DNA of 37,500 nt. Origin: Symbiodinium natans. Lineage: Eukaryota > Sar > Dinophyceae > Suessiales > Symbiodiniaceae. The DNA lies in contig CAJNDS010000336.1 in NCBI GenBank assembly GCA_905221605.1, positions 227,501-265,000 on the forward strand, in the 5' to 3' direction. Numbering within the stretch: position 1 is the stretch's first letter; the number at the start of each line of letters is the position of its first letter. Of this stretch, positions 9,796 to 19,809 are shown in pieces. The position numbers were made by a program, and so were the translations under genes. The notes beneath the pieces are model-generated. The model had not been told where the DNA came from, did not search any database, and worked only from the letters and a program-made list of their open reading frames with translations.

Positions 9796-10106
9796 GGGGG
9801 CTGCAGTGAAACTTGGGATTAGGGTTGAGGGTTCAGGGGCTGTGGGGAGGTTGGTGTTTTGGGCTTAGGGCTTATCACTGCGCTCATGCTTCGGGTCTTC
9901 AAACTTGAAGCTGAGCCTTCCCCCGACACATGAAAGCCCGCAACCCTCAACGTCCTGTTCCCCCACTGCCCCGACCGAACCCATAGCCCCCAACACTACA
10001 CCCGAAACCCTAAACCCCAAACCCTAAACCCTAGACACTAAACCCTAAACCCTAAACCCTTAACCCTAAACCCTAAACCCCAAAACCTAAACCCCAAAAC
10101 CTAAAC

Positions 10107-10185
10107 CCCAAAATCTGCGACGACGCCTTGGCCACGACGTCATCCAGCCCCAAAAAGCGATCCGGGAGCTTGGGCACCTCTTTAC
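10107..10185 (-). CDS. Exon, KEVPKLPDRFLGLDDVVAKA, telomeric donor
   Basis: AAAGCCAG precedes GT and KEVPKLPDRFLGLDDVVA, then KASSQIL, ending GG|GTTTAGG where the donor belongs to an array. Probably in the minus-strand gene that runs from about 11.5 to 7.8 kb. Confidence 0.52.
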
Positions 10186-10413
10186 CTGGCTTTTGGTTTG
10201 TAGGGTTTAGGGTTTAGGGTTTAGGGTTTAGGGTTTAGGGTTCAGGGTTCAGGGTTCAGTGTTTAGGGTTTTACACCCTAAACCCTAACTTAGGCTTAGG
10301 GCTCAGGGTGGGTTTAGGGCTCCTTCTAAGGGGGCTTAGTGGTTTCGGGGCTTCGGGGTTGAAGAGCACCGCAGGTCCGTCCTGGTCGGCTGCTGCTGCT
10401 GCTGGCCGAGCTG

Positions 10414-10658
10414 CCCTGCATCACCTCCAGATCGACTTGGAGGTTCATGGTACTTGTTAAGACTGTGCTTATAGGGTTTAGGGTTTAGGGTTTAGGGTTT
10501 AGGGTTTAGGGTTTAGGGTTTAGGGTTTAGGGTTTAGGGTTTAGGGTTTAGGGTTTAGGGTTTAGGACTTATAACCATACAAGGGCACTGAAGGGGCTTA
10601 TAAGTGGGTTGTAAGTACAGATAATTGGTAGCTAGGTACCCTGCATCACCTCCAGATC
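10414..10658. mobile_element. Fold-back element carrying a TTTAGGG array (copy 2), flanked by a 20 bp direct repeat
   Basis: Left end GGTTCATGGTACTTGTTAAG at 10442, centre a pure plus-oriented array of more than a dozen units, right arm GGCACTGAAGGGGCTTATAA and AGTGGGTTGTAAGTACAG, homologous to copy 1. The block CCCTGCATCACCTCCAGATC is present on both sides (10414 and 10639), as if a target were duplicated. Confidence 0.68.
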
Positions 10659-10675
10659 CAGTTGGTGGTGCTTTG

Positions 10676-10915
10676 GGGGGGGGGGGGTTTGGGGTTTGGG
10701 GCTTTGGTTTGGGGTTTGGGAGTTAAGGGTTTGGGGTTTGGGAGTTTGGGGGTTTAGGGCTTGCGGTTTGGGGATTGGGGTTTGGTTTGGGGATTGGGGG
10801 GTTGGGGGTTGGGGTTTGAAAATCTTGGGGCTTGGGGTTTGGGGTTTGCGGTTTGGGGTTTGGGGCTTTGGTTTGGGGTATGGGGCATGGGGTTTGGGGG
10901 TTTGGGGGACGGTGG
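10676..10915 (+). repeat. TTTGGGG-type array
   Basis: G-run (12) then degenerate TTTGGGG/TTTGGGA units. The unit resembles ciliate-type telomere sequence but most likely arose by variant spread from TTTAGGG. Confidence 0.75.
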
Positions 10916-11097
10916 AGAACAAAAATGCTTTAGGATTTAGCAGGAGTACCCTCAAGAGACACTAGGTGGTGCATCGTTTAGGCTGTGAAGGGTTGAGGGT
11001 TTAGGCTCCTTGGACCACCTCAGGTTCTACCCACGGGTATAGGGAGGTCCATTTTCAAAGAGAGGGCAGGAGTTGATCCATTGAACGGTTCAGGGTT

Positions 11098-11470
11098 TGG
11101 GGTTTGTTAGGGTTTAGGGATTAGGGTTTAATTAGGGTTTAGGGCTTAGGGCTTAGGGTTTAGGGTTTAGGGTTTAGGGGTACAGCTTCAGAGCTACGAT
11201 TGCGGGTCCCTCGAACGGCTTTGCGTCTGTACCCAACTTCTCAATACTGCCCCCCATGGATCTGCATCACTTCCTGCATGTCCTAAACCCGCAAAAGCTA
11301 CAAAGATCGGCACCGGGAACTTACAAGCCCTGTAGGGTTTAGGGTTTAGGGTTTAGGGTTTAGGGTTTAGGGTTTAGGGTTTAGGGTTTAGGGTTTAGGG
11401 TTTAGGGTTTAGGGTTTAGGGTTTAGGGTTTAGGGTCTAGGGTCTAGGGTCTAGGGTTTAAGGTTTAGGG
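11098..11470 (+). repeat. TTTAGGG arrays around the 11198 exon
   Basis: 11098-11180 and 11333-11470, the latter nearly perfect for about eighteen units. In the minus-gene sense these are antisense, and the exon there uses a CAG acceptor rather than TTTAG. Confidence 0.8.
11198..11261 (-). CDS. Exon, SIEKLGTDAKPFEGPAI
   Basis: GAAGTGATGCAG, one base, then SMGGSIEKLGTDAKPFEGPA; donor ATC|GTAGCT, or reading on through VALKLYP to a TAA inside the array. The acceptor shares GTGATGCAG with the one at 10413. Confidence 0.48.
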
Positions 11471-11495
11471 TGCCCTAGAACACCCCCACCCTTAC

Positions 11496-11536
11496 CTCAG
11501 AGGCCGCTTCTGCCGAGCATCCGTGGGTGTTTGAGA
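11496..11536 (-). CDS. Candidate exon with strong donor, TDARQKRPL
   Basis: The frame TSQTPTDARQKRPL ends AG|GTAAGG, close to consensus. The upstream edge is not resolved, and a frame giving CSAEAASE also fits. Confidence 0.35.
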
Positions 11537-11539
11537 TGT

Positions 11540-12185
11540 TTGGGGTAAGGGGTTTGGTGTAGTACATAGCGCCATAAGGAGGGGGGGGGGGGGGTAGAAT
11601 TCTCTAGATTCCGTCGGTGGCATGCCCTGTTACTCAGGAAGGTGGTCTCTAAGACTATGCGGTCGGGCGGAAACAGGCTCGATGCTAGGCTTGAGAGGAA
11701 TGTCGTGGCTCTGTGTTGTCGTTGTCAATGCAATGTGCTTCGTGGATGTTAAACAAACTGGCCTTGGGCAACGTATGCATGGCACCAGCAGCTCATAATG
11801 GCACTCAAACTTCTGACGACATGGGTAAGCACTCCTTTCTTTGCGGTGTCATCTTTCCTAAACTACCAGAGAGTGTCTCCTCCCCCCCCCCCCCCCCCCC
11901 CCCCCCCCCACTAGTATGGCTGGTGGCCGGGCGCTCCGTAAAGCGTGTGCTTTCAATCTGAGGGTGCCTGCAGGGATCTCCACACAAATAGCCTAAATGC
12001 GTGCCACTGCGGTCCACACCTTTTCTGAGCGTTGCAATGTGCAACTCAAAGCCATTTGCCTCTCGTTTCGAGAGCATGTGGGGCATCCCTTTGGGTGTCC
12101 TATGATAGGCTTGGCTGCAGCTGGAGCCACTCGCGGCGCGCGGCATGGCTGGGGAGCAGCTCACATCTACATTTCTGGTGTTAGC
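11540..12185. other. Unique GC-rich stretch with G and C homopolymers
   Basis: G run at 11581, C run of about 28 at 11881-11908. No exon with convincing frame and boundaries. The start of an array-poor zone reaching 22.7 kb. Confidence 0.5.
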
Positions 12186-12450
12186 AGCACATTGCAGAAG
12201 TCCTTCTTCTTCCAGATGCAACACCGTCCTTCAAGGAGCAAAACTGGTTGATGCCGCCGAGTGTGCGGTTTAAGCAGCCAGGAACATGTTAAGCTTAAGG
12301 TGACGGGGGTGTCATTGGTGACTCCAATGATCCCAAGGTTCCAGACTGCCAGCGCCATCGGGCACGACCTCAACCACTCCAGCCACACAGGCATGCGCAG
12401 CTGGTATCGCCACCATTGAAACCGAGGGAGGATGCTTGCGAGACACAAAG
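12185..12450. repeat. Diverged long repeat, copy A
   Basis: Shares blocks with 12965-13255: CTTCCAGATGCA, GCCGCCGAGTGTGCGGTTTA, GGCACGACCTCAAC, GCCAC.CAGGCATG and TCGCCACC, in the same order. No telomeric repeat is present at the GGCATG...GCTG junction. Confidence 0.65.
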
Positions 12451-12964
12451 GCAGCGCCCTGGCGAAGTTTGAGGCTAGCAAAGGCTAGCAGCGCCTTACA
12501 GCCATTTGGGGGTGGACAAGCTCAGGGCATAAACCACGCGGCAACAAGCTGTGGGCGACACTGACGGCAAGCAATTCCCTGTGTGCAGTTGAGGACCGCA
12601 CACATTCCTCCGAAAATGTTCTGGTGGCGTGCCAGCTCTGCAGCTATCCAGCAGCTCCTGCACCCGAATGCATTATGGCACGCAGAAGGTCCGTCCTCGG
12701 ATGCTGGACACGGTTGAGCTCCAAGTTGGGGTCGACATTGGATCTTCTCCCTCAGGCCACCAGCCAGCAACTGGGATGCCTACCAGCACGGGCTGCTATA
12801 CTATTGTACCCTATAAGCCCTGAAATGTGTTGATTTTGGGGGGTTATAGCGCCTAATAGCCCATCCTGGTGCGAGGGGCGTCATGGCCGGGGTGGAGGTA
12901 GCAGCGGAGCTTGTAGATACTTGGCGCCAGCAGCGCATGGCAGAACGTGCTCACGAGTTGGGCG

Positions 12965-13255
12965 TAGCACCTGGGTGCTCTTCCAGATGCACCGTCCTGG
13001 AGGAAGTCTGGTTGAAGCCGCCGAGTGTGCGGTTTAGCTTTTCCCTACCACTTGCTCCCCAAAGGCGGGAACATGGATCAGGTGAGCGGGGTGTCAGCAA
13101 TGACATGTGATGAAAGATGCGCTATGGGGCACGACCTCAACGACTCAAGCCACGCAGGCATGTCGCCGGTTTAGGGTTGAGGGTCTAGGGTCTAGGGTTT
13201 AGGGTTTAGCTGTTGTCGCCACCGTCGAAGCTGAGGGGGAAGCTTGCGGCCGGGG
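12965..13255. repeat. Diverged long repeat, copy B, with a telomeric insertion
   Basis: Same block order as copy A, but about 39 bp of TTTAGGG, TTGAGGG and TCTAGGG units (13170-13208) lie between GGCATG and GCTGTTGTCGCCACC. Confidence 0.65.
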
Positions 13256-13259
13256 CGGC

Positions 13260-14315
13260 GGCGGTGGCTAGGAAAGGCTGTCAAAGCCTCAATGCCTTCT
13301 CGTGCGTGGACACTGTCAAGCTTTCACCCCCCTAACCTTAAACCTAAACCCGCAACCCGAAACCCGAAACGCATCAAGCATTTTGCCGGTGAAGGCCACT
13401 GCTTCTTCCGGATGCAAGCCAGAGCTGGTAGCGTGCGCTGACGCTTTCGGTGTTTCTGCGGACTGCGCTGGACGCCTGAGAGGGCCATCGGGCAGAAGCC
13501 CATTTAGGGTTTAGGGGGTTAGGGGTTTAGGGGGGTTAGGGGGTTTGGGGGGTTTAGGGGGTTTAGGGGTTTAGGGGGCGCCGGGTTTAGGGCTTACAGA
13601 GCTGAGACCCCACCTTCGTCAAGCCATTAGTCTCATTGCATCAAGCATCAGGATTGTGGCATCAGGGCCACTGCGACGTGTTTGTAAAATGTATGTTCGA
13701 GTCATCATAACCGGAGATGCATGATCGGCGCAGGTGTGGCCATTACGTTGTGCTACAAAGAGCTGCTCAGGGTTTCTTGAACTGCGCAGCAGGCTACTGC
13801 ACCCGGAGCGAGGCACGAACAGCCTTCAGGGGTGCGCAGACTCGGAAACTGGGCGAGAAGGAACTTCAGTGATCATCGGATTCGTTGAGCAAAAGACTGG
13901 CAGTACCTCGGGTTCCGTGACTCAGCACTTGCTTCATGCTAGTACTGCAGAGCCTCTTTTCCGCGGCTGAGACAGTTTGCACAAAGGGGTGGATGTTCGC
14001 AGACCTGAGCTCTTTGTGCCACCCACAAGTCGCATGCGCGGCTTCCTTGCAACCAAACGAACCCCACATCTAGGCGGCCCCGGAATCTCGGCAAATCTTG
14101 GGTATGAAGTCTTCAAACGTTGACGCAGACAGTAACCCTAGATCTGGGGCGACGTAACAAGGGTGCCAGGACCAGGTGCTGAGGAAAGGCTTGGGTTTCC
14201 AGTAGCGAGCGTGCCAGCGACGTTCTTCGACGCCTTCCCGGCAACACGGAGGGCCACGCAGCTGCCGATTGCGCGCAGCCTACCCCCAACTTGGCAACCG
14301 ACTTTCGGAGGGTGG
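13260..14315. other. Unique GC-rich stretch with one degenerate array
   Basis: 13503-13590 holds TTTAGGGG/TTTAGGGGG-type units. The remainder shows no gene with good splice boundaries. Short overlapping open frames on both strands are what this base composition gives by chance. Confidence 0.45.
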
Positions 14316-14411
14316 ATACCCAAAGGCTCCAATGTAGTTCCTTTTTGGTTTACTTATAGGGGATTTTAGTATGCAACCCCAAAAAGGTACTACATAGGAG
14401 CCTTTGGGTAT
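14316..14411. mobile_element. 96 bp fold-back element
   Basis: ATACCCAAAGGCTCCAATGT on the left pairs with ACATAGGAGCCTTTGGGTAT on the right. Pairing continues through CCTTTTTGG. Arms about 35 bp. No relation seen to the other fold-back families. Confidence 0.62.
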
Positions 14412-15805
14412 GTTAAGCTTTGCTTCCAAACATTCTATGTCCTCACTTCGCCATCCGTGCTCATGAATTCTGTACAAGCAGCGGAGATTTTTTGTTGGGA
14501 AACCTGTTGCCAGAGGTGTCTCAGCTTAGGACTTGCGAGTGTGACCGCTGTGGCAGTCCTGGGCAACAGGCCCGTACATGGCAAGTGAACAGGATCGGAG
14601 ATTTGGCTTTGGGGTTTGGGGTTTAGGGTCTAGGGTTCTGGGGCAGGTGGCAACTTCGCAATCCATTTGAGAGCCCACATCATCTGCGTGTCTATCCTTC
14701 AGAAGGTCAGAAGCCGAGCTCGGAGGGAAGAAGACATGAAAAATTAGCGGCGAGTGTTTTGCGCGATCGTTCTGGAGATGAGAAGCCCCCCGCCGATGTC
14801 ACAGTTCATGTGCCCATCCCTTCCTAAACCTCATCTGCGAGAAGCTTGACTCATGTTGGGCCACCAGGGTTGAGCCAGGGTGTTCCCTTCGGAGGTGGAG
14901 CCAGAACGGCATGGGGTCTGTCCTGTGCCGATAGAAGGGGCGGACCCTGACAAATGCCAAAGGGGATCGGGTCTAAGCTTGCTTCCCCCAAGAAACACCC
15001 CCAGCAAAACGACGATGTAGCTCCCAATATGTCGACTCGGCAAGGCAGCATGACAGGTACCCGGCAGAAGGCCAAACCAAAGATTGGGTCAACCACTACC
15101 CTCCGATGCGAGAACGCGCGCGGGTGCGCTCGCGCGCGCGCGCGCGCGCGCGCCAGGGACTCGCAATGCGTTGTGGGGTGCCGAGATGCTCTGCCACGCA
15201 GGGCCTTCTGCGGGCCGAGATGTGTCTCCAAATGGCAGATCAATGAAGCGTGTCTGGCGAAGAAGACGGCTTCCTTGCACGATTGCTGTTGCCTGACAAA
15301 TCGTCGAGCTCAACTGGGGCGATGAGCCTGCCATCTTACGCTTCGTTGTGATTAGGGTTCGGGGTTGAGGGTGCTTAGGGTTGAGGGGTTTTCCGGCTAT
15401 TTCCGCAACGAATGGGCCCGCGAGCGTCGCGAGCTCGCAGCAACAAAGGAGCTTGGCCTGATGTTGCCGGGCAGTGGCCTCACGCCAGCTGCGTCCTTGG
15501 CTTCCAGATATGCAGGGACCTTAACCCAAGTGCGGTTTGCCAATCTGGGCATCTAAACCGTCAACCCTAAACCCTAGATCCCGGATGGGTGGCGATGTTT
15601 TGCTTGGGAGAGATCCTGCACCTCCGACAGGCGGGCGATCGTGTCACCACTGCACACCGGTGGCAGGGGCAACGCTGCCGTTCTCAGGAACGGCCGGCTA
15701 TTTTCAAGCGAGACACGTATGGGCATCCGATGATAGGAGGGGGCGTTCTGTCTCACAGGACCCATGGGATCTGCTTCGCACCACACCTATGATGCGAATG
15801 CAACA
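14412..15805. other. Unique stretch with a (GC)n tract
   Basis: An alternating CG tract at about 15129-15153, potentially Z-DNA forming. Tiny telomeric remnants at 14610-14640, 15352-15390 and 15560. No confident gene. Confidence 0.45.
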
Positions 15806-15810
15806 ACTTT

Positions 15811-17060
15811 GATGCCCACCCCCTAAGGGGGGGGAGGGGTGGGGGGGGGGTTGGAAATAGGTGGCCGCCTATTGCTGTTAGAGTGGTTGGGGGGGTGGGG
15901 GGGGTGGACTACTCTAACATGTCCAACATAGAGCACAAGTGCAAAAAGCATACTACATACATCACAGTCACGTGCAGAGGCAGCGCATTTGTCTTGCTTT
16001 CTTGTCCGAGCACCGCTGCTTATATAATACAATAAATACGTGGCACCGGAGGGGGTTCGGCGGCAGCTTTCAGGAATCGGGAGTTTGAGTCCCCCCCCCT
16101 CCGCCCTAGTTCGATAATAGTATATAGTACAGGTAGCGGTGGTGGTGGTGGTAGTAGTAGTAGTAGCAGTAGTAGCAGTAGTGGCAATAAGAATAGTAGA
16201 AGTAGCGATACAAGAGAAATACGTGGCACTGAGGGGGGTTTGGTGGCAGCTATTAAGAGCCCTCATAGTCGGGAGAGTGAGTCCCCCCCCCCCCTCCGCC
16301 GCGGCACGTTTCGTTCAAGAGAAATACGTGGCACTGAAGGGAATCGGTGACAGTTTTAGAGAGCCCTCATACCTTTTATCCTCCTTTTTTCCGTACCGGT
16401 AGTACTCACTCCTACTACTAGTATGGCAAAAAGAAAACCAAAAAGGCGGGGGAGAGAGGGGGGGGACTCACTCTCCCGACTGTGAAGGCTCTTAAAAGCT
16501 GCCACCAAACCCCATTTGGTGCCACGTATTTCTTCTTTCGCTACTAATACGGTAGTCGTAGCGATACAAGAAATACGTGGCACTGAAGGGACTCAGTGGC
16601 AGTTTTAGAGAGCCCTCATAGTCGGGAGAGTGAGTCCCCCCCCTCCCCTCCCGCTTTTTGTTTCTTTTGCTAAACTAACACTGCTACGACTGTTTTTACT
16701 TATACAGCTACGACGACGACGATGGCATATCTGGGCAAGTCAGATCCAAAAGCTACATGTTTTGGATCTGACTTGCCCTAAATTAGGCACATTTGGGCAA
16801 GTCAGGTCCAGATGTAATATCACTTAACGCTACTTTTGGGTCTGACTTGCCCAAATTTGGGCACATTGGGCCTGATTGCTGCACAGCCACAAAAAACTTC
16901 GAGATCGGTCACGCTCGCATGTAATTGGCGCGGGCATATCTTCCCACCTATTTTTGTTAGAGTCCCCCTGTCTGGCAACAATGGGCTGGCCACCTATTAA
17001 AAATAGGTGCCACGCAGAGTAACCCCCCCCCTTATCCACCTATTATTAGGGGGTGGGCAT
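15811..17060. mobile_element. 1.25 kb non-autonomous transposon-like element with TSD AACTTT
   Basis: ATGCCCACCCCCTAA (15812) and its perfect inverse TTAGGGGGTGGGCAT (17046-17060) bound the element. AACTTT lies immediately outside both ends (15805-15810 and 17061-17066). Subterminal AATAGGTGGCC and poly-G tracts are also inverted. Inside are five copies of a unit starting AAATACGTGGCAC and ending GAGTGAGTCCCCCC (about 16033, 16216, 16321, inverted 16455, 16568), a GGT/AGT triplet tract (16138-16190), and two hairpins. No transposase reading frame is visible. Confidence 0.72.
16733..16778. other. Perfect 19 bp stem, 8 nt loop hairpin
   Basis: GGGCAAGTCAGATCCAAAA pairs perfectly with TTTTGGATCTGACTTGCCC across GCTACATG. 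A diverged second stem with the same core follows at 16795-16852. Both lie inside the 15811-17060 element. Confidence 0.6.
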
Positions 17061-17066
17061 AACTTT

Positions 17067-19250
17067 GTCTTTCTTCCCTGGATCGGTTTTGCTTTTCAGG
17101 TGTTCCCACGTTACAGCTCTCTTGACTCCCATATCTGTTCGAAACACAAGCGAACAGAGGCTTGACTATGCCCCAAGCGAAGGCAGGAGTGTGGGCCTTT
17201 GCTCCTCTCTAGAGAACTTTCAGATAGCGGACGATAGCAGGCGCTGGAATGTGCGAGGCCCAGTCAAAAGTTCAAGGCAGGGCCAACTAACATTTCGTTG
17301 TGCCGATAGGGTCCTGCGGCCTGCGGCTGGAGAAGATTGAACAAGCCACATCGCACTTGGCCTGCAGCCCTTCTGGAGACTGCTGGCTCGGCCCGTCGCA
17401 CTTGGACGGTCATCTTCGGGGTGGCTGCAACACCGGACGCTGCTGAGAGGGGTCCGCGCCCTGAAGCCCGCGACGTTAGGCGCCCGTGACAACCCTCCAG
17501 CGCTATTCAGACCTTCGGCCGAGCTACACATCCCCCCATGGAAGGGACGCAAACGGCCTCTCGTTCACTATCACTCAGTCACCCAAGGGCCCACAGAGAA
17601 GAAGGCCATGGTCGCGAGTTGAAACCAGCAAACTCCTGCCAAGTGGAGGTAGGTCTTATGGAGGAAGGCGAAGGTAGGCGGTGATTGTGCATCCGTCGGT
17701 ATGATGTTGCTTCGGATCATCCTGGCGGCTTGCGAAACTCGCAAAGTGCGTTTCTCATATTGCATTTTCAGACAGAGGGCAGAGGCAAAGCCCTCTGCAC
17801 GATTGAGGCGATGAGATTCGAAACGGGAACCAAATAATTTAAGAACACACCTCGCAGGCAAAGGCTTGAAACTTCTTACCGCGCATTGTGTCGATCGTGG
17901 GGGTCCTACAGCTGAAGACGACTGAAGTTGGCTTGACCCAGGCAAGCGTTGCGCTTGCAACTTCGGGGCTCTCTCAGCGTCGGGGCTGCGGCTGATGGGG
18001 GGACCCACGCTGCCTGCACGAACATCCGGCGCCATTCAGACTGGCAGGGCCCGAGCTACGCATCGTGGGACGGTCGAGACAGGCCTGGGTCACAAGCATT
18101 CAGCCTGGGGTGAAGCAGGCGATGGCGCTAATGTCTCTAGTTGAAGTCGGGAGCGCATTGCGCGACGTCATTGGCAGGGCTTGCAACTCTCACCAGGTCG
18201 AAGCAGGCCCTAGGGAAGTGAGGCGAAGGACCCCGGCCTCTCTGGGCCACAGTGGCCGCCGGGCTGCTGTCTGCGAAGGGATTGTGGCAGGAGCGACCCA
18301 AGCTGCTCTGTCAGCAGAGGTTTGTGGGCTGACATCTGCACCCCAGAACTTATTCAGGGTTTAGGGCGTAGGGCTTATAGGGTTTAAGGTAACCTTAAGA
18401 CTCGCATCGCATCATCGGGGCCACTCTATGTAGCAGGACCAGGGAAGGGAGGTCCCCTACAAAGGCCACCCCCCCCCAGCCACAAAGGCCCAAGTGTCTG
18501 AGAGACTTGCATTTAGCTTAAGCCACCCCTAAACCCTAAGCCCTGAAGCCTAACCCTAAACCCTAAACCCTAAATGGGAGGACGCCTGCGATGCCCCTGA
18601 GAGGTGTGAAAAAAGCCGGAGATTGGATGCATCCAGGCTCCTCGAACCCCAAGAACTCGTTGAGCCAAGGCTGAAGTGGTGAAAAGCCTCTGGTTCTGAG
18701 CAGACACTGCCCTCCTGGCCCTAAATCCTAAACGCTACAGCCTAAACCCGAAACTGAGGGCGAATCAAAGCTTTGGACCCCCCTTCGCTGGGGCAGGACT
18801 TCGCCCAAATCCAAACCTGAGGCAAGTAAAGAACAGTGTGCCGGCATTTGGGTCCTAGAGCGTCAGGAGAGGCCCCCATATCGCACCTGCGGACCTGCAT
18901 CCTACCCCTCGGAGCAGGCGGCAGGCTGCGAAGCATGCGACTCCGGGCACGACACGCGAGCAGCAGCCAAGCTGCGCCTGCCGCGCGCCGCAGCGATGTG
19001 CACGGAAGTGCCAAGATGCCTCTTCAGGGCCAAGGGAGACGTGCCCACAGGTCCGTCGGCGATGGTCGGGGCTACTTGCAGCTGGCTTGAACTCAGCGGC
19101 GCATTACTGCGCGTCGTGGGCAGGGCTTGCAAGTCTTGCCACGCGGAGGTAGGTCCAAGGATCCCAGCCTCTCTTGGCCAAGGTGGCTGCTCTGCCTCCG
19201 TCGGCGTGTGGGTGACTGGCATGATCAAGCTGCTCACTCAGCACTGGTGC
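17067..19250. repeat. Diverged long repeats, few telomeric units
   Basis: Blocks recur, e.g. GCAGGGCTTGCAA followed by GGCCTCTC.TGGCCA at 18173-18250 and 19117-19180, and CGC.ATTCAGAC with GAGCTAC.CAT at about 17500 and 18030. Open frames exist in several phases but none is convincing. Arrays are limited to remnants at 18357-18380 and 18540-18572. Confidence 0.5.
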
Positions 19251-19254
19251 CAAG

Positions 19255-19325
19255 GGTTTAGGGTTTAGGGTTTAGGGTTATGGGCCTTGGGGTTTCGGGT
19301 TTAGGGTGTAGGGTTTAGGGTTTAG
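19255..19325 (+). repeat. TTTAGGG array supplying an acceptor
   Basis: About ten units ending TTTAG directly at the 19326 exon. Confidence 0.75.
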
Positions 19326-19420
19326 GGCGAGTCCGGCCGAGGCCACCAAGCTTTTCGGACAAAGCTGGTGAACAAGGGCACATCGGCTGCCTTCAGATGC
19401 GACTTTAACGAGGACCCAGA
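19326..19420 (+). CDS. Candidate exon, KLVNKGTSAAFRCDFNEDPE, telomeric acceptor
   Basis: A plus-oriented array ends TTTAG and the exon starts GGC GAG TCC: ESGRGHQAFRTKLVNKG, then TSAAFRCDFNEDPE. The donor is likely GA|GTCCCTC. A CCCTAAA array follows at once. It is probably upstream of the 19540 exon in the same gene. Confidence 0.5.
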
Positions 19421-19434
19421 GTCCCTCTGCCCTA

Positions 19435-19530
19435 CACCCCTAAACCCTAAACCCTAAACCCTAAACCCTAAACCCTAAACCCTAAACCCTAAACCCTAAA
19501 CCCTAAACCCTAAACCCTAAACCCTAAACC
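19435..19530 (-). repeat. CCCTAAA array
   Basis: Thirteen near-perfect units between the 19326 and 19540 exons; antisense to those plus-strand exons. Confidence 0.85.
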
Positions 19531-19539
19531 CCTCCCTAG

Positions 19540-19803
19540 CAAATTAGCTGATCCCAAGGCAGAGTTGAAACTTGCAAGGTCTCGCAACATGGAAATTGCA
19601 CAGCGGCGCGCGACCTCGAGAGCAGACAAAACATGAAGATCAAGCCCTCTTCAGATGTAAGTCTCCATCCCTTCCTGACGGAATGTGAGCCACTGCGTTG
19701 CCGGAGGCTGTGCGGCAAAGCCAGGAGATGTCAACCCAGTCTTTGCTCCTACAGGCCACCACGAGGCAACTGCGGGGGCACAGGCACTTTGGGGGCTTCT
19801 AGG
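19540..19803 (+). CDS. Two-exon gene piece with a canonical 98 bp intron
   Basis: Exon 19540-19656 ends AGAT|GTAAGT; the intron 19657-19754 ends TTTGCTCCTACAG; the second exon starts 19755. One frame gives ALATWKLHSGARPREQTKHE, ending DQALFR and joining to CHHEATAGAQALWGLLGG, then running into an array. A second frame in exon 1 reads KLADPKAELKLARSRNMEIA and stops at TGA before the donor. The intron is the most ordinary-looking one in the window. Function unknown. Confidence 0.5.
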
Positions 19804-19809
19804 GGGTTT

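Noticed and set aside
9464-9868. 134-codon Gly/Glu-rich open frame
   Set aside because: It is produced by the 9 bp GGGGAAGGA repeat, which keeps any frame open; there is no unique protein sequence.
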